NCBI GenBank assembly: GCA_018242685.1
Contig: JAFEBM010000014.1
Span: 1 to 64,000, forward strand
Source: Nitrospira sp.
Lineage (GTDB): Bacteria > Nitrospirota > Nitrospiria > Nitrospirales > Nitrospiraceae
Reading direction: 5' to 3'
DNA: 64,000 bases
Positions 8,145-17,170 of this stretch are shown here, piece by piece; position 1 is the first letter of the stretch, and each line of letters begins with the position of its first letter. A program made the translations under genes and the position numbers. The notes under the pieces are model-generated. The model made no database searches. It worked only from the letters and a program-made list of their open reading frames with translations, and had not been told where the DNA came from.

Positions 8145-9017
8145 TCAACGTTCATGAGTATCGGTGTACCGAAGCAGGCTGTACAGTTCTCGCCGCGTCA
8201 TCATGCGATGGAGCCAGTCTTTCTGCGACCCGAACAGCCTCAGTTCAGCCAACAGTCTATCGACGGCTTGCAAGGCCGTCCGTAATCCTGTCACAGGAAA
8301 GAGCACGCCGCGATACCCCAGCCTCTCGAATTCCGCGACACTCAAAAGTGGCGTTTTCCCGAACTCCGTCATATTGGCGATCAATGGAACAGTGATCCCT
8401 CTCTTCGCAATTTCGCGAGCAAATGTCCGGAATTCTTCTGCCGATTCCAGAGCCTCAGGAAACAGCGCGTCCGCACCGGCCCCGACATAGGTTGTGGCCC
8501 GTTGAACGGCGGCTTCCAGTCCTTCCACCCCGCGGGCATCGGTGCGCGCCACGATCATGAACTTCCGATCTTTTTTTGCGCGAACGGCCGCCTCGATTTT
8601 GGCCGCCATTTCGCCTATCGGCACCAGATGTTTGCCTGAAAGATGGCCGCACTTCTTGCCCATTTCTTGATCTTCGATCTGCATGCCGGCAAGATTGGCC
8701 TCTTCAAAAACCCTCACCGCTTCAGCGACCTGAACCGGACCGCCATATCCTGTATCTGCATCGACGATGGTCGGAATCGATACCGCACGGGCAATCCTTC
8801 CCGCTTCTACGGCCATATCGCTGAGCGTCAGAAGGCCGATATCCGGCACCCCGTGGCAAGCGGAGATGGCTGCCCCTGAGACATACACAATCTCATGGCC
8901 GGATTGTTCAATTTGCATCGCAACCAGAGCGTTGAATGCTCCAGGAATGGTGCGAGTGCCCGTAGCCAACAGCTCACGCAAACGGGATGTCTTTGTAGAC
9001 CTCTTTCCTTCTATCAT
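8145..9017 (-). CDS. prpB: 2-methylisocitrate lyase
   Basis: The 290-residue protein belongs to the PEP mutase/isocitrate lyase superfamily. It has the Mg-binding VDADTGYGG motif (Asp86, Asp88) and the KKCGH active-site loop with Cys123, both typical of PrpB, which splits 2-methylisocitrate into succinate and pyruvate. Length matches the family (about 290). It lies 13 bases upstream of the synthase gene and follows prpD, as in methylcitrate-cycle operons. An isocitrate lyase would be much longer and an oxaloacetase would lack the same loop. Confidence 0.9.
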   Translation of the reverse strand: MIEGKRSTKTSRLRELLATGTRTIPGAFNALVAMQIEQSGHEIVYVSGAAISACHGVPDIGLLTLSDMAVEAGRIARAVSIPTIVDADTGYGGPVQVAEAVRVFEEANLAGMQIEDQEMGKKCGHLSGKHLVPIGEMAAKIEAAVRAKKDRKFMIVARTDARGVEGLEAAVQRATTYVGAGADALFPEALESAEEFRTFAREIAKRGITVPLIANMTEFGKTPLLSVAEFERLGYRGVLFPVTGLRTALQAVDRLLAELRLFGSQKDWLHRMMTRRELYSLLRYTDTHER

Positions 9018-9045
9018 CGCCGTTATTTCTCCTGAACCTTAAACC

Positions 9046-10476
9046 TCAGCCTCGGCCTTTCACCCTTAGCAGCGGCATGAGTGCGCCGATGTCCCTAACC
9101 CGATCAAGGTTCCACACGAATTCGATAAGCCGGTCGATGCGGAGACGATTCAGCCGTCCGGCGGTTAACCGGCAAAACTTTGCTTCCAGATCGTGATCCG
9201 ACATCGGAGATCCGGGATGTCCCACCGGCACATCGACCTGTCTCATGTAGGTTCGCCCTGCTTCCGTCTTGACCGTGATCCTGGTCGGCATGGTCTTGGG
9301 GTAGCGACCCTCGAATTCGGGCTGCTGCACAACACGGACCTTCTTCATCAGATTCCGCACGGCTGGATCGTGCAATCGTTTCGGACTGAATGACTGCAAC
9401 GTCACAGGACCGTGGAGCAATGCCGTTGCGACGCAATAGGGAAAACTATGATCAGCCGTCTCCCTCGTGGCCGGCTGCCATTTTTCAGGATCGCGCCCGA
9501 TGATTTCGATGGCCACGTCATAACTCCCGATCTCAACATCCATGATATGATCGACAGCACGCGCTCCTTCGACTTCCATCAGTTCATTGTGAAGTGCGAC
9601 GGCAGCCTCGACCGCAGTCTGCGCGTGATACTCGACTGGGTAATGCTTGATGTAGGTATCGAGAATCTTAAACGTCTCGGGGACAGACCCCCTTCCACTG
9701 AGGTCTGTCCCCATCTGGGAATGTCCCCGTTCTGCAGCGAATGGCGCCAGCTCCAGTGGCCCCGAAACCAGTTTCATGAAGCCCTTTTCACCTTCGAAGA
9801 TAGGCGACGGCCCTGTCATGCCCAGCTGCGCCAGCATGGCGGCGAACACACCGTTGCGTGCGGCGTTCGAAAAGGCGCAGGCTTTCCACATGGACAAATC
9901 CCCGACTCGCGTCTGCCGAAGGGCCATATTCGCAATGCCGGCCAGATTGATTGCCTGCACCGTCCGTGTGTTGGAAAGTTTCATGAGCTTGGCGGCACCG
10001 AGTGTAGAAGAGAAGGGGCCGTACGTCACGTGGTCCCACCCGCGTGGGCGTAGCGCCGAAGCGTCACAGAGACGGCACTGGATTTCATAGGCGAGCGCGA
10101 TGGCTTCGATCACGCGTTTACCGGATGCGTGGACAGCCTCGCCGACCGCAAGAGTGGCCGGAATATTATCGGAAGGGTGCGCCGGTTCTTTCGAAAGATA
10201 GGTATCGTTGAAGTCAAGATACCGGACCAGCCCGCCGTTGGCGAAGGTCGCAAGATCGGTCAGCGTTTTGTGACCGGTGCCCCACAATGTGGCGCCCTGC
10301 GGCGCCTTGACGGTCTGGGCAATCAGGCGGGCGACCCGGCATGGCGGTGCATTCCACGCCCCAAGCGCGCAGCCAAGACTGTCGAGCAGGCGCCGTTTGA
10401 CTTCGTGCACAACGGTATCCGGTAAATCACCATAGCGCAATGTTCGGGAATATCGAGCGAGGCGATCTGCGAGCAT
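9046..10476 (-). CDS. prpD: 2-methylcitrate dehydratase (MmgE/PrpD family)
   Basis: The 476-residue protein has the MmgE/PrpD layout: an N-terminal helical domain opening LADRLARYSRTLRYGDLP, the conserved RLLDSLGCALGAW, and the C-terminal lid domain (around EYHAQTAVEAAVALHNEL). PrpD dehydrates 2-methylcitrate to 2-methylaconitate without an iron-sulfur cluster. I chose the ATG at 10476, preceded by AAAGGGG; the frame reaches 10518 but the added residues are not family-like. With prpB and prpC it forms the core of a methylcitrate cycle. An aconitase-type partner for the hydration step is not in the window. Confidence 0.88.
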   Translation of the reverse strand: MLADRLARYSRTLRYGDLPDTVVHEVKRRLLDSLGCALGAWNAPPCRVARLIAQTVKAPQGATLWGTGHKTLTDLATFANGGLVRYLDFNDTYLSKEPAHPSDNIPATLAVGEAVHASGKRVIEAIALAYEIQCRLCDASALRPRGWDHVTYGPFSSTLGAAKLMKLSNTRTVQAINLAGIANMALRQTRVGDLSMWKACAFSNAARNGVFAAMLAQLGMTGPSPIFEGEKGFMKLVSGPLELAPFAAERGHSQMGTDLSGRGSVPETFKILDTYIKHYPVEYHAQTAVEAAVALHNELMEVEGARAVDHIMDVEIGSYDVAIEIIGRDPEKWQPATRETADHSFPYCVATALLHGPVTLQSFSPKRLHDPAVRNLMKKVRVVQQPEFEGRYPKTMPTRITVKTEAGRTYMRQVDVPVGHPGSPMSDHDLEAKFCRLTAGRLNRLRIDRLIEFVWNLDRVRDIGALMPLLRVKGRG

Positions 10477-10536
10477 CGGTTGCCCCTTTCCGATCTTTGC
10501 CGGCTCCTCACCCCTCACGCTTGACGGTTCGCGAAT

Positions 10537-11316
10537 TCATGCTTCTGTTTCGGCCAATTTCGGCTGCCGTTTTTCCAAAAACGCCTGCGCGGCTTCGTGT
10601 TTGTCGGAAGTGGCGCACAATCGGCCGAATAATTCCGCTTCCCTGGCCAGACCCTCCGACAGCGGGATGTCGATTCCCCCTCTGATCGCATGAAGCGCAG
10701 CTTCGACAGCGATTTTCCCGTGCGTAGTAATTGAAGCGGTAATCACCTCAACCTGTGTGATCAACTCATGCAGCGGCACCACCTGACTCAGCAGACCGAT
10801 CCGCAACGCCTCCTCTGCGGAGACACTCTTACCCGTCAAGATCATTTCCGCCGCCTTGGAAGGCCCGACGATTCGCGGCAACCGCTGAGTTCCTCCGAAG
10901 CCTGGGATGAGACCGAGTTTGATTTCCGGAAGTCCCAACATTGCGCCTGCGGCCGCCACCCGAATGTGGCAGGCCAGAGCGAGTTCGAGGCCGCCGCCAA
11001 CACACGTTCCGTTGATCGCGGCAAGGACCGGCTTGTCTGACCGCTCGATACGGTTGAGCAGCGCCTGCCCGCGAGAAGCAAACTCCGATCCTCCATGCTC
11101 TGTGTGCAGGTGAGCCAATTCATTGATGTCGGCCCCCGCACAGAAAAAACGGCCTGTACCGGTCACAATCACCGCTCGGACGTACTCGTCTTCCTCCAGT
11201 TCATTCCAAACGAGTTCGAGCTCCTTGAGCACGGAATGATTCAGCACATTGGCCGGCGGATTGTGGAGAGTGATCCGTGCGAAATGGTGAGCAATCGTCA
11301 ATAATTGATGCGGCAT
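10537..11316 (-). CDS. Enoyl-CoA hydratase (crotonase family)
   Basis: The 259-residue protein has the oxyanion-hole block (AGADINELA), both catalytic glutamates of hydratases (GGGLELA and GLPEIKLGLIPGFGG) and the usual C-terminal trimerisation helices. It should add water to short enoyl-CoA esters such as crotonyl- or methacrylyl-CoA. GGAGG precedes the ATG. It differs clearly from the other crotonase in this array (13105-13905), which has the methylglutaconyl-CoA hydratase signature, so this copy probably serves valine/isoleucine or butyryl-CoA oxidation. Confidence 0.88.
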   Translation of the reverse strand: MPHQLLTIAHHFARITLHNPPANVLNHSVLKELELVWNELEEDEYVRAVIVTGTGRFFCAGADINELAHLHTEHGGSEFASRGQALLNRIERSDKPVLAAINGTCVGGGLELALACHIRVAAAGAMLGLPEIKLGLIPGFGGTQRLPRIVGPSKAAEMILTGKSVSAEEALRIGLLSQVVPLHELITQVEVITASITTHGKIAVEAALHAIRGGIDIPLSEGLAREAELFGRLCATSDKHEAAQAFLEKRQPKLAETEA

Positions 11317-11351
11317 ACATCCTCCATATCAGGCTTCCATGTCCCAAAACG

Positions 11352-12137
11352 TCAGCAGCTCCGAGCTTCACCGACATGGCCAACACTACGGACCTGTTGA
11401 TACGCCGTTATCGCGGCAGCGAGTTCCGGAATTCCTTCGCCTGTCGTCGCGACCGTACGTAACACGTTCGGATACCATTCCCGCAGATTTCGTAACGTGT
11501 TATCCGCACCTGGTAGGTCCCCCTTGTTGACGACGATGATGTGTGCGACTTCCAATAGTCCGGCCTTCATCGCTTGAACCTCGTCGCCCAGACCAGGCGC
11601 CACCACTGCCACAACGATATGCGCGAGATCGACGATGTCGACTTCATTCTGGCCGACTCCGATGGTCTCAATCAGGATCACTTCATACCCGGCTGCCTCC
11701 AATACGAACGCTGCATCGCCGGTCGCTTGGGCAAGCCCTCCATGATGTCCACGGGTGGCCATGCTTCTGATGTACACCCCTTGATCCAGCGCGTGTTCTT
11801 GCATTCTGATGCGGTCACCCAACAGGGCACCGCCTGTGACGGAGCTACTGATATCGATCGCCAGAACTCCCACCTTCACACGTTGCCGTCGATAGAAAGC
11901 GACTAAGCAGTTGACCACTGTGCTCTTCCCGGCTCCGGGATACCCCGTTACTCCGATGACCCTCGTCCCCCGCGAGGTGCCGTTGAGGAGGCGCAGCACT
12001 TCCCTACCGCCCGGATGGTTTTCCAACAAGGAGATCAGGCGTGATATGGCGCGGACGTTTCCGGCTCGAACCTGGTCAGCTAAGATCTTCAAGCCGCGGA
12101 TGTCGCACAGGAACGGGTGCGAACCAAGAGGACTCAT
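11352..12137 (-). CDS. meaB: MeaB/ArgK-family G3E GTPase, B12-mutase chaperone (short form)
   Basis: The G-domain is complete: Walker A GYPGAGKS, the base-binding NKGD, the Mg/switch motifs DISSSVTGGALLGDR and SMATRGHHGG, and IETIGVGQNEVDI. MeaB-type GTPases gate cofactor loading and protect adenosylcobalamin-dependent acyl-CoA mutases. At 261 residues it is about 50-60 shorter than usual, and it ends soon after the last G-domain helix, so the C-terminal dimerisation arm seems missing. Its ATG overlaps the HMG-CoA lyase stop by four bases (ATGA). The mutase genes it should serve lie 3.4 kb and more upstream in the same array. Confidence 0.87.
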   Translation of the reverse strand: MSPLGSHPFLCDIRGLKILADQVRAGNVRAISRLISLLENHPGGREVLRLLNGTSRGTRVIGVTGYPGAGKSTVVNCLVAFYRRQRVKVGVLAIDISSSVTGGALLGDRIRMQEHALDQGVYIRSMATRGHHGGLAQATGDAAFVLEAAGYEVILIETIGVGQNEVDIVDLAHIVVAVVAPGLGDEVQAMKAGLLEVAHIIVVNKGDLPGADNTLRNLREWYPNVLRTVATTGEGIPELAAAITAYQQVRSVGHVGEARSC

Positions 12138-13093
12138 GCCGCCCCCTCATATGCGGTTTGTTCTGTCTGTACCTGCGAGAGGCGCGACGACAGTCGACGG
12201 TTCAGAACCTTCCCGATCTCGCTTGCCGCCGCTATCACCTTCCGCTCATCCACGACAAGCGAAGCGCCGGATGCCTTCAGCGCATAGACCACGTCTTCAG
12301 TCGCAACGTTCCCCGACGCCCCCGGCGCGTACGGACACCCTCCGAGTCCTCCGGCAGCCGTGTCGAACACCTCGATGCTGTACTCTGTCCATGCGGTCAG
12401 GACATTGGCTACGGCCATGCCGCAGGTGTCGTGGACGTGAAGCGAGAGACGACTCCGATCGATGCGTGGCACTATTTCATCTAGGAGCTTTCGGATATCC
12501 CGAGGAGCGGCCTTCCCAACAGTATCACCGAGGGAGATTTCGTCTACTCCAAGATCAAGTAACTGCCGCACCACATCCAGAACTTGCGCCGGTTGGACGG
12601 CACCCTCAAAAGGACAATGGGTCACGGTAGAAACGTACCCGCGCACGGTCATGCCATCACGTTTCGCACCGAATACCACCGGCCTGAACCGCTCGATCGA
12701 CTCGCCGATCGTGCAATTGATGTTCCGTCTGGTGAACGAATCTGAGGCCGCCGTAAAGACGGCAATCTTGGTCACCGCCGCCGCCCTCGCACGTTCTAAC
12801 CCTCGTTCGTTCGGCACCAGCGCTGAATAGATCACGCCGGGCAATCGCTCGATCCTCCGGAACACCTCGTCGGAGTCCGCCAGTTGCGGAATGGCACGAG
12901 GCGACACAAACGATCCTGCTTCGATCTCGGCCACACCGCTCTTGGACAAGGCATCTACGAACGCCACCTTGACCGACGTGGGGACGACCTCCGATTCATT
13001 CTGCAACCCGTCTCGCGGACCGACCTCGACGATCCGGATCACAGACGCATGTGATGATGATCCGTTGCTGTCCCGCATCATGCGACCTTCCAC
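12134..13093 (-). CDS. mvaB: Hydroxymethylglutaryl-CoA lyase
   Basis: The 319-residue TIM-barrel enzyme starts with the family signature VEVGPRDGLQNE, has the metal-site HVHDTCGMA and the catalytic cysteine loop GGLGGCPYAPGASGN. It cleaves HMG-CoA into acetyl-CoA and acetoacetate, the last step of leucine breakdown. The neighbouring methylglutaconyl-CoA hydratase and methylcrotonyl-CoA carboxylase beta subunit put it in a leucine-degradation (liu-type) group. An ATG a few codons downstream (MRDSN) is an alternative start. Confidence 0.93.
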   Translation of the reverse strand: MEGRMMRDSNGSSSHASVIRIVEVGPRDGLQNESEVVPTSVKVAFVDALSKSGVAEIEAGSFVSPRAIPQLADSDEVFRRIERLPGVIYSALVPNERGLERARAAAVTKIAVFTAASDSFTRRNINCTIGESIERFRPVVFGAKRDGMTVRGYVSTVTHCPFEGAVQPAQVLDVVRQLLDLGVDEISLGDTVGKAAPRDIRKLLDEIVPRIDRSRLSLHVHDTCGMAVANVLTAWTEYSIEVFDTAAGGLGGCPYAPGASGNVATEDVVYALKASGASLVVDERKVIAAASEIGKVLNRRLSSRLSQVQTEQTAYEGAA

Positions 13094-13104
13094 AGCGGCC
13101 TCGT

Positions 13105-13905
13105 TTACTCCCCGCCTGTCGGCATGACCCAGTTCGGGGTCCGGCGTTCGCGAAAAGCACGAATCCCCTCCTGCGCCTCAGATGAAAGCCGAGCCCGCAC
13201 GTTCCCTTCGACACAAGCCTTCCAGCGCTCCTCGTGGGACAGATGGTGAAGTCGATGAAACAGCGCCTTCGTGTCCCGTACGGCCTGCGAAGCGAGATGG
13301 GTAATCTGTTCAGCCAATGATGCAACATGGGCGTCAAGCGCAGCCGGTTCAACGACATCATGGATCAGACCGTTGCCTTGAGCGGTCGATGCGGAAAACG
13401 GTTCGCCGGTTAAACAGAATCGCCGCACAAATGAATCGCCGACCTTCGCAAGGACAAAGGGCGCGATCACAGCCGGGACCAACCCCAAGCGGACCTCGCT
13501 GAACGCGAATGTTGCATTTGCAGCGGCTACGACGATATCGCACGCCGCAATCAATCCGATTCCTCCGCCGTAGACAGCTCCTTGAATGCATCCGATCACG
13601 GGACAGGGACAGTCATCGATGGTCCGGAACATCGCGAGCAATCGCTCGGCGTCCTGTTGCCCTTCCGGTGCGGACAGGCTTCGGTCAGCCCCCATCCAGC
13701 GAAGGTCCGCCCCGGCGCAAAATGTCTGGCCGCTACCGGCCAAGACGATTGCGCGCACCGAGTGATCCTGTCCCAAGGCCGTAAAGACCTCGCACAGGTC
13801 CTCCACCATGCGGGCATCGAACGCGTTCCGCCGATCAGGCCGATTCAAGGTCACACATGCGTACCCTTTCCTCGACTCGACGAGGATCGACGTTGAATGC
13901 GTCAT
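13105..13905 (-). CDS. liuC: Methylglutaconyl-CoA hydratase (crotonase family)
   Basis: The 266-residue crotonase carries GADLRWMGAD, very close to the GADLxWM signature of LiuC/AtuE-type hydratases, and the second oxyanion block YGGGIGLIAACD. These enzymes hydrate 3-methylglutaconyl-CoA to HMG-CoA. The neighbours supply the preceding and following steps: the carboxyltransferase 7 bases upstream and HMG-CoA lyase 11 bases downstream. Specificity is inferred from signature plus context. Confidence 0.87.
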   Translation of the reverse strand: MTHSTSILVESRKGYACVTLNRPDRRNAFDARMVEDLCEVFTALGQDHSVRAIVLAGSGQTFCAGADLRWMGADRSLSAPEGQQDAERLLAMFRTIDDCPCPVIGCIQGAVYGGGIGLIAACDIVVAAANATFAFSEVRLGLVPAVIAPFVLAKVGDSFVRRFCLTGEPFSASTAQGNGLIHDVVEPAALDAHVASLAEQITHLASQAVRDTKALFHRLHHLSHEERWKACVEGNVRARLSSEAQEGIRAFRERRTPNWVMPTGGE

Positions 13906-13912
13906 CGGCGCC

Positions 13913-15517
13913 TCACATACGAAAAACAGGAAAATGCGACGAGCGAACCGGTGTCGTCATCGCGACATCCAGACACAGACCGAGAATTTTCCTGGTCTCC
14001 ACTGGGTCGATGACTCCATCATCCCAGAGCCGTGAAGTGCTGAAATAGGCACTGCCCTCCCGCTCGTACAGTGCACGAGTGGAGTCCATGATCTTTCGTT
14101 GCTCGTCTTCCGACAGGACGGCCTTGTCGCGGGCTCGTTGCTGCTGTTTCACCGTCAAGAGGACTTGGGCCGCCTGTTGCGCCCCCATCACCGAAGTCCG
14201 CGCATTGGGCCAGAGAAAGAGAAAGCGCGGAGCGTACGCGCGTCCACACATGGCATAATTGCCGGCGCCGTGAGAGGCGCCTATAACGATGGTGAATTTC
14301 GGGACATCGGCAGTCGCCACCGCTTGCACCATCTTGGCGCCGTCCTTGATGATCCCGCGTGCCTCATAGTCCTTCCCGACCATGAATCCTGTAATGTTTT
14401 GCAGAAACACGAGGGGCAATCGCCGCTGGGCACAGAGTTGCACAAAGTGCGCGCCTTTCAGCGCGGCTTCGGAGAGAAGCACGCCGTTGTTCGCGACGAT
14501 GCCGACCTGATGTCCCATCCAACGGGCAAAGCCACATATGAGCGTCCGTCCGTAGCGGGCCTTAAACTCATGAAAGCGGCTGCCGTCCACCAAGCGCGCA
14601 ATGACTTCATGGGCGTCGAAAGTCTGCCGTGGATTGTTCGGAATGAATCCATACAGTTCGCCGGCCGGATAGCGCGGCTCTTCGATCGGCGCCGGTCTGC
14701 GAAGAACCGGCCGCCGAGGCAATGTCTCAATAATCGACCGACAGATCTCGAGCGCCTCGTGGTCATTGTCTGCGAGGTGATCGCTGACCCCGGAGAATCT
14801 GGTGTGGAGATCGGCGCCGCCGAGTTCTTCGGCCGTGACCTCCTCGCCGGTTGCCGCTTTGACCAGCGGGGGCCCCGCCAGATAAATGGTGCCCGTCCCT
14901 TTGACGATCACGTTCTCGTCACACATGGCCGGCACGTAAGCACCACCAGCGGTACACATCCCCATGACGACGGCGATTTGTGGAATCCCAAGGGCGGACA
15001 GGCGCGCCTGATTGTAGAAAATCCGTCCGAAGTGCTCTTTGTCGGCGAAGACATCGGCCTGCATCGGCAGGAACACACCGCCTGAATCCACGAGGTAGAT
15101 CGTGGGCAATCGATTTTCCAGCGCAATCTCCTGTGCCCGGAGATGCTTCTTGATCGTCATGGGGAAATAGGTCCCGCCTTTGACCGTCGCGTCGTTGGCG
15201 GCGATGACACAGGGCCGTCCCAACACGTAACCAATTCCAGTAATCAGACCAGCGGCAGCAATGTGATCGTCGTACATCCCGGATGCCGCCAAGGGACTGA
15301 GTTCCAGCCAAGACGCGTCCGGATCGAGCAGTTTCGCAATCCGCTCCCGAGCAGTCAGTTTGCCTCGTTGTTGATGAAGCGCGACGGCCTCCGGCGACCC
15401 TCCGGCCCGAGCGAGGGCGAGGTGTTTCTGGAGGTCGGCCACTAGGCCCTCATAGTGGGCACGATTCGACGCGAATTCGCTGGAATTGGTCATCGCCGAT
15501 GTGGTCAACGCACGCAT
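13913..15517 (-). CDS. liuB: Methylcrotonyl-CoA carboxylase, carboxyltransferase (beta) subunit
   Basis: The 534-residue protein is a full-length two-domain carboxyltransferase. Characteristic blocks are [50 protein letters not shown] and the C-terminal [16 protein letters not shown]. These match methylcrotonyl-CoA rather than propionyl-CoA carboxylase beta subunits, whose signature differs in the VDSGG region. It transfers CO2 from carboxybiotin to 3-methylcrotonyl-CoA. The biotin carboxylase/biotin carrier (alpha) subunit needed for activity is not in the window. An ATG nine codons downstream is an alternative start. Confidence 0.9.
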   Translation of the reverse strand: MRALTTSAMTNSSEFASNRAHYEGLVADLQKHLALARAGGSPEAVALHQQRGKLTARERIAKLLDPDASWLELSPLAASGMYDDHIAAAGLITGIGYVLGRPCVIAANDATVKGGTYFPMTIKKHLRAQEIALENRLPTIYLVDSGGVFLPMQADVFADKEHFGRIFYNQARLSALGIPQIAVVMGMCTAGGAYVPAMCDENVIVKGTGTIYLAGPPLVKAATGEEVTAEELGGADLHTRFSGVSDHLADNDHEALEICRSIIETLPRRPVLRRPAPIEEPRYPAGELYGFIPNNPRQTFDAHEVIARLVDGSRFHEFKARYGRTLICGFARWMGHQVGIVANNGVLLSEAALKGAHFVQLCAQRRLPLVFLQNITGFMVGKDYEARGIIKDGAKMVQAVATADVPKFTIVIGASHGAGNYAMCGRAYAPRFLFLWPNARTSVMGAQQAAQVLLTVKQQQRARDKAVLSEDEQRKIMDSTRALYEREGSAYFSTSRLWDDGVIDPVETRKILGLCLDVAMTTPVRSSHFPVFRM

Positions 15518-15523
15518 GACATC

Positions 15524-15931
15524 TCAACCCTGTCTTTTGAGCCCTTTCACGAACGTCACAATCTCCTGCATAGGCGCGCCGGGCTTGAACAGGGCCTTCA
15601 CACCGTCCGCTGTGAGCGTCGTGACATCTTCATCCGGGATGATTCCACCGCCGAACAAGGCGATGTCTTCTGCATCCTGTTCTCTGAGGAGTTCGAGGAC
15701 GCGACGGAACAGCGTCTTGTGCGCTCCTGAAAGAATGCTCAAACCGATTGCATCCACATCCTCTTGGATCGCCGTATTGACGATCTGTTCCGGCATTTGG
15801 TGCAGACCGGTATAGATGACTTCCACCCCGGCGTCCCGTAATGCTCGCGCGATGAGCTTTACGCCGCGATCATGGCCGTCGAGGCCGACTTTGCCGATCA
15901 AAATCCTGAGGTGTGCGCTCGCTACTGCCAT
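15524..15931 (-). CDS. Cobalamin-binding small subunit of an acyl-CoA mutase
   Basis: This 135-residue Rossmann-like B12 domain carries the base-off/His-on motif DGHDRG (DxHxxG) in GKVGLDGHDRG, then GLHQMPEQIV, SILSGAH and the GGGIIPDED loop. It should bind adenosylcobalamin and pair with the 531-residue catalytic subunit at 17171-18766. The split into a roughly 530-residue chain and a roughly 135-residue chain is the architecture of isobutyryl-CoA mutase (IcmA/IcmB) and of some two-part methylmalonyl-CoA mutases. GAGGTG precedes the ATG, which overlaps the end of the MBL-fold gene. Confidence 0.92.
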   Translation of the reverse strand: MAVASAHLRILIGKVGLDGHDRGVKLIARALRDAGVEVIYTGLHQMPEQIVNTAIQEDVDAIGLSILSGAHKTLFRRVLELLREQDAEDIALFGGGIIPDEDVTTLTADGVKALFKPGAPMQEIVTFVKGLKRQG

Positions 15932-16770
15932 GCTGTCACCTCGCGAAGGAAGTATTTGCCTTCCTGATCCTTCCGAACGTATCCCGCCTGAACCACTGGA
16001 TCATGCTCGAAGAGCAACAGCCATCGCTCTTCAAACGCTCGATCCAACACCCATCGCTTTGTCTCCAGGGTCTGGATGGGGAAGAGATCGTAGCCCATGA
16101 TGTAAGGAAGCGGCAGATGCGATACGGTCGGAATCAGATCTCCCAGGAAAAAGGCGATCTGCCCTTCCGATTCGATCTTGACGCTCTGATGGTAGCGTGT
16201 ATGGCCGGCCGTGACGACCGTCGTCACGCCTGGAACGAGTTCCGTATCGCCATGCAGGAATTCCCACTGATTGATGTGGTCGATGGGCGCAATGTTTTCC
16301 GATCGATAGCTTGCTCTGGTCCGCTCGTTGGCGCAAGCCGCATCTTCAAATTCACCCCGTTGGATGACGTAACGTGCCTTCGGAAAAGTAGGACCGATGT
16401 GCTCATGATCGTCTCTTATCGTGTTCCCCCCTGCATGGTCGAAATGCAGATGCGTGTTGATGACCAGATGAATATCATCCGGCCCCAGACCTAGCCGCTT
16501 GAGAGATTCCAGTATCGTCGGCGTCCGTTCGATGGCGAACATACGTTGAAACTTCTCGTCTTCCTTTGGCCCCAGTCCGGTGTCCACCAGGATATTTTTT
16601 CCGTTCGCTTTAATCAGCAACGTAGTGAGGCTAAGGGAGATCCGGTTCAACCCATCGGCGGGACAACACTTCTCCCACAGGACCTTCGGCACAACACCGA
16701 ACATAGCCCCACCGTCCAGCCGAAACCGACCATCACTCACGGGATATATCTCAAACGCACCAAGCTTCAT
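15922..16770 (-). CDS. Metallo-beta-lactamase-fold hydrolase
   Basis: The 282-residue protein has the metal-binding motif THLHFDHAGG, the earlier VDTGLG block and a later zinc-ligand region around TAGHTRYHQS. It is of the glyoxalase II/quorum-lactonase-like branch of the fold and would hydrolyse a thioester, lactone or similar ester. Placement inside the acyl-CoA array, overlapping the B12 subunit gene by ten bases, suggests an acyl-CoA thioesterase or repair role, but that is inference. The substrate is not readable from sequence. Confidence 0.85.
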   Translation of the reverse strand: MKLGAFEIYPVSDGRFRLDGGAMFGVVPKVLWEKCCPADGLNRISLSLTTLLIKANGKNILVDTGLGPKEDEKFQRMFAIERTPTILESLKRLGLGPDDIHLVINTHLHFDHAGGNTIRDDHEHIGPTFPKARYVIQRGEFEDAACANERTRASYRSENIAPIDHINQWEFLHGDTELVPGVTTVVTAGHTRYHQSVKIESEGQIAFFLGDLIPTVSHLPLPYIMGYDLFPIQTLETKRWVLDRAFEERWLLLFEHDPVVQAGYVRKDQEGKYFLREVTAWQ

Positions 16771-17170
16771 GATTCTCTCTCCCTACCTCCTGGCCTCGGC
16801 AGGAAGGTATGGGCACACCAACCTTTCGCCGTAGCGCCGAATCTGATTCAGTAGCAAATGGATGCACCTATCATTCCCATCCTCCATTCGGCAGTGGACG
16901 ACCAGGATGCCTCCCACTGCGCGCATGCGACTGGTAATTCCTCCCCCCACCCCTCTAACGGCTCAGCTAGAAGGGATGGGCACCGAGCGGGCGCCATTGC
17001 GCCGAATCTGATCAGTAGCAAATGACGGAGCCGGCACGCGACGGCGTTGTGCCCGCAGGGCACGGCCTTTGAGGAGCGTCCGGCCAATAGCACAGAGCAC
17101 ATCTGCCACATTGCCCCATCGCATAATGGCGTACGCGAGGCTGCCCGCCCTTCATCAGCTGAGCCACCCA
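16771..17170. other. 400-bp gap inside the catabolic array, no gene
   Basis: The gap separates the MBL-fold gene from the mutase catalytic subunit. It contains two imperfect copies of a 65-bp sequence (listed separately) and short hairpins such as TGCCC/GGGCA near 17050. A minus-strand frame across it lacks a ribosome site and conserved character. The gap breaks up an otherwise tight gene array and could separate two transcripts. Confidence 0.5.
16795..17024. repeat. Imperfect direct repeat pair of about 65 bp
   Basis: The copies lie at 16795-16860 and 16962-17024. Their right halves are almost identical (GCGCCGAATCTGAT then CAGTAGCAAATG, one base inserted in the first copy), the left halves less so (CTCGGCAGGAAGG against CTCAGCTAGAAGG). 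The spacer is about 100 bp. It could be a remnant of a duplicated regulatory region or two copies of an intergenic repeat family. Confidence 0.65.
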
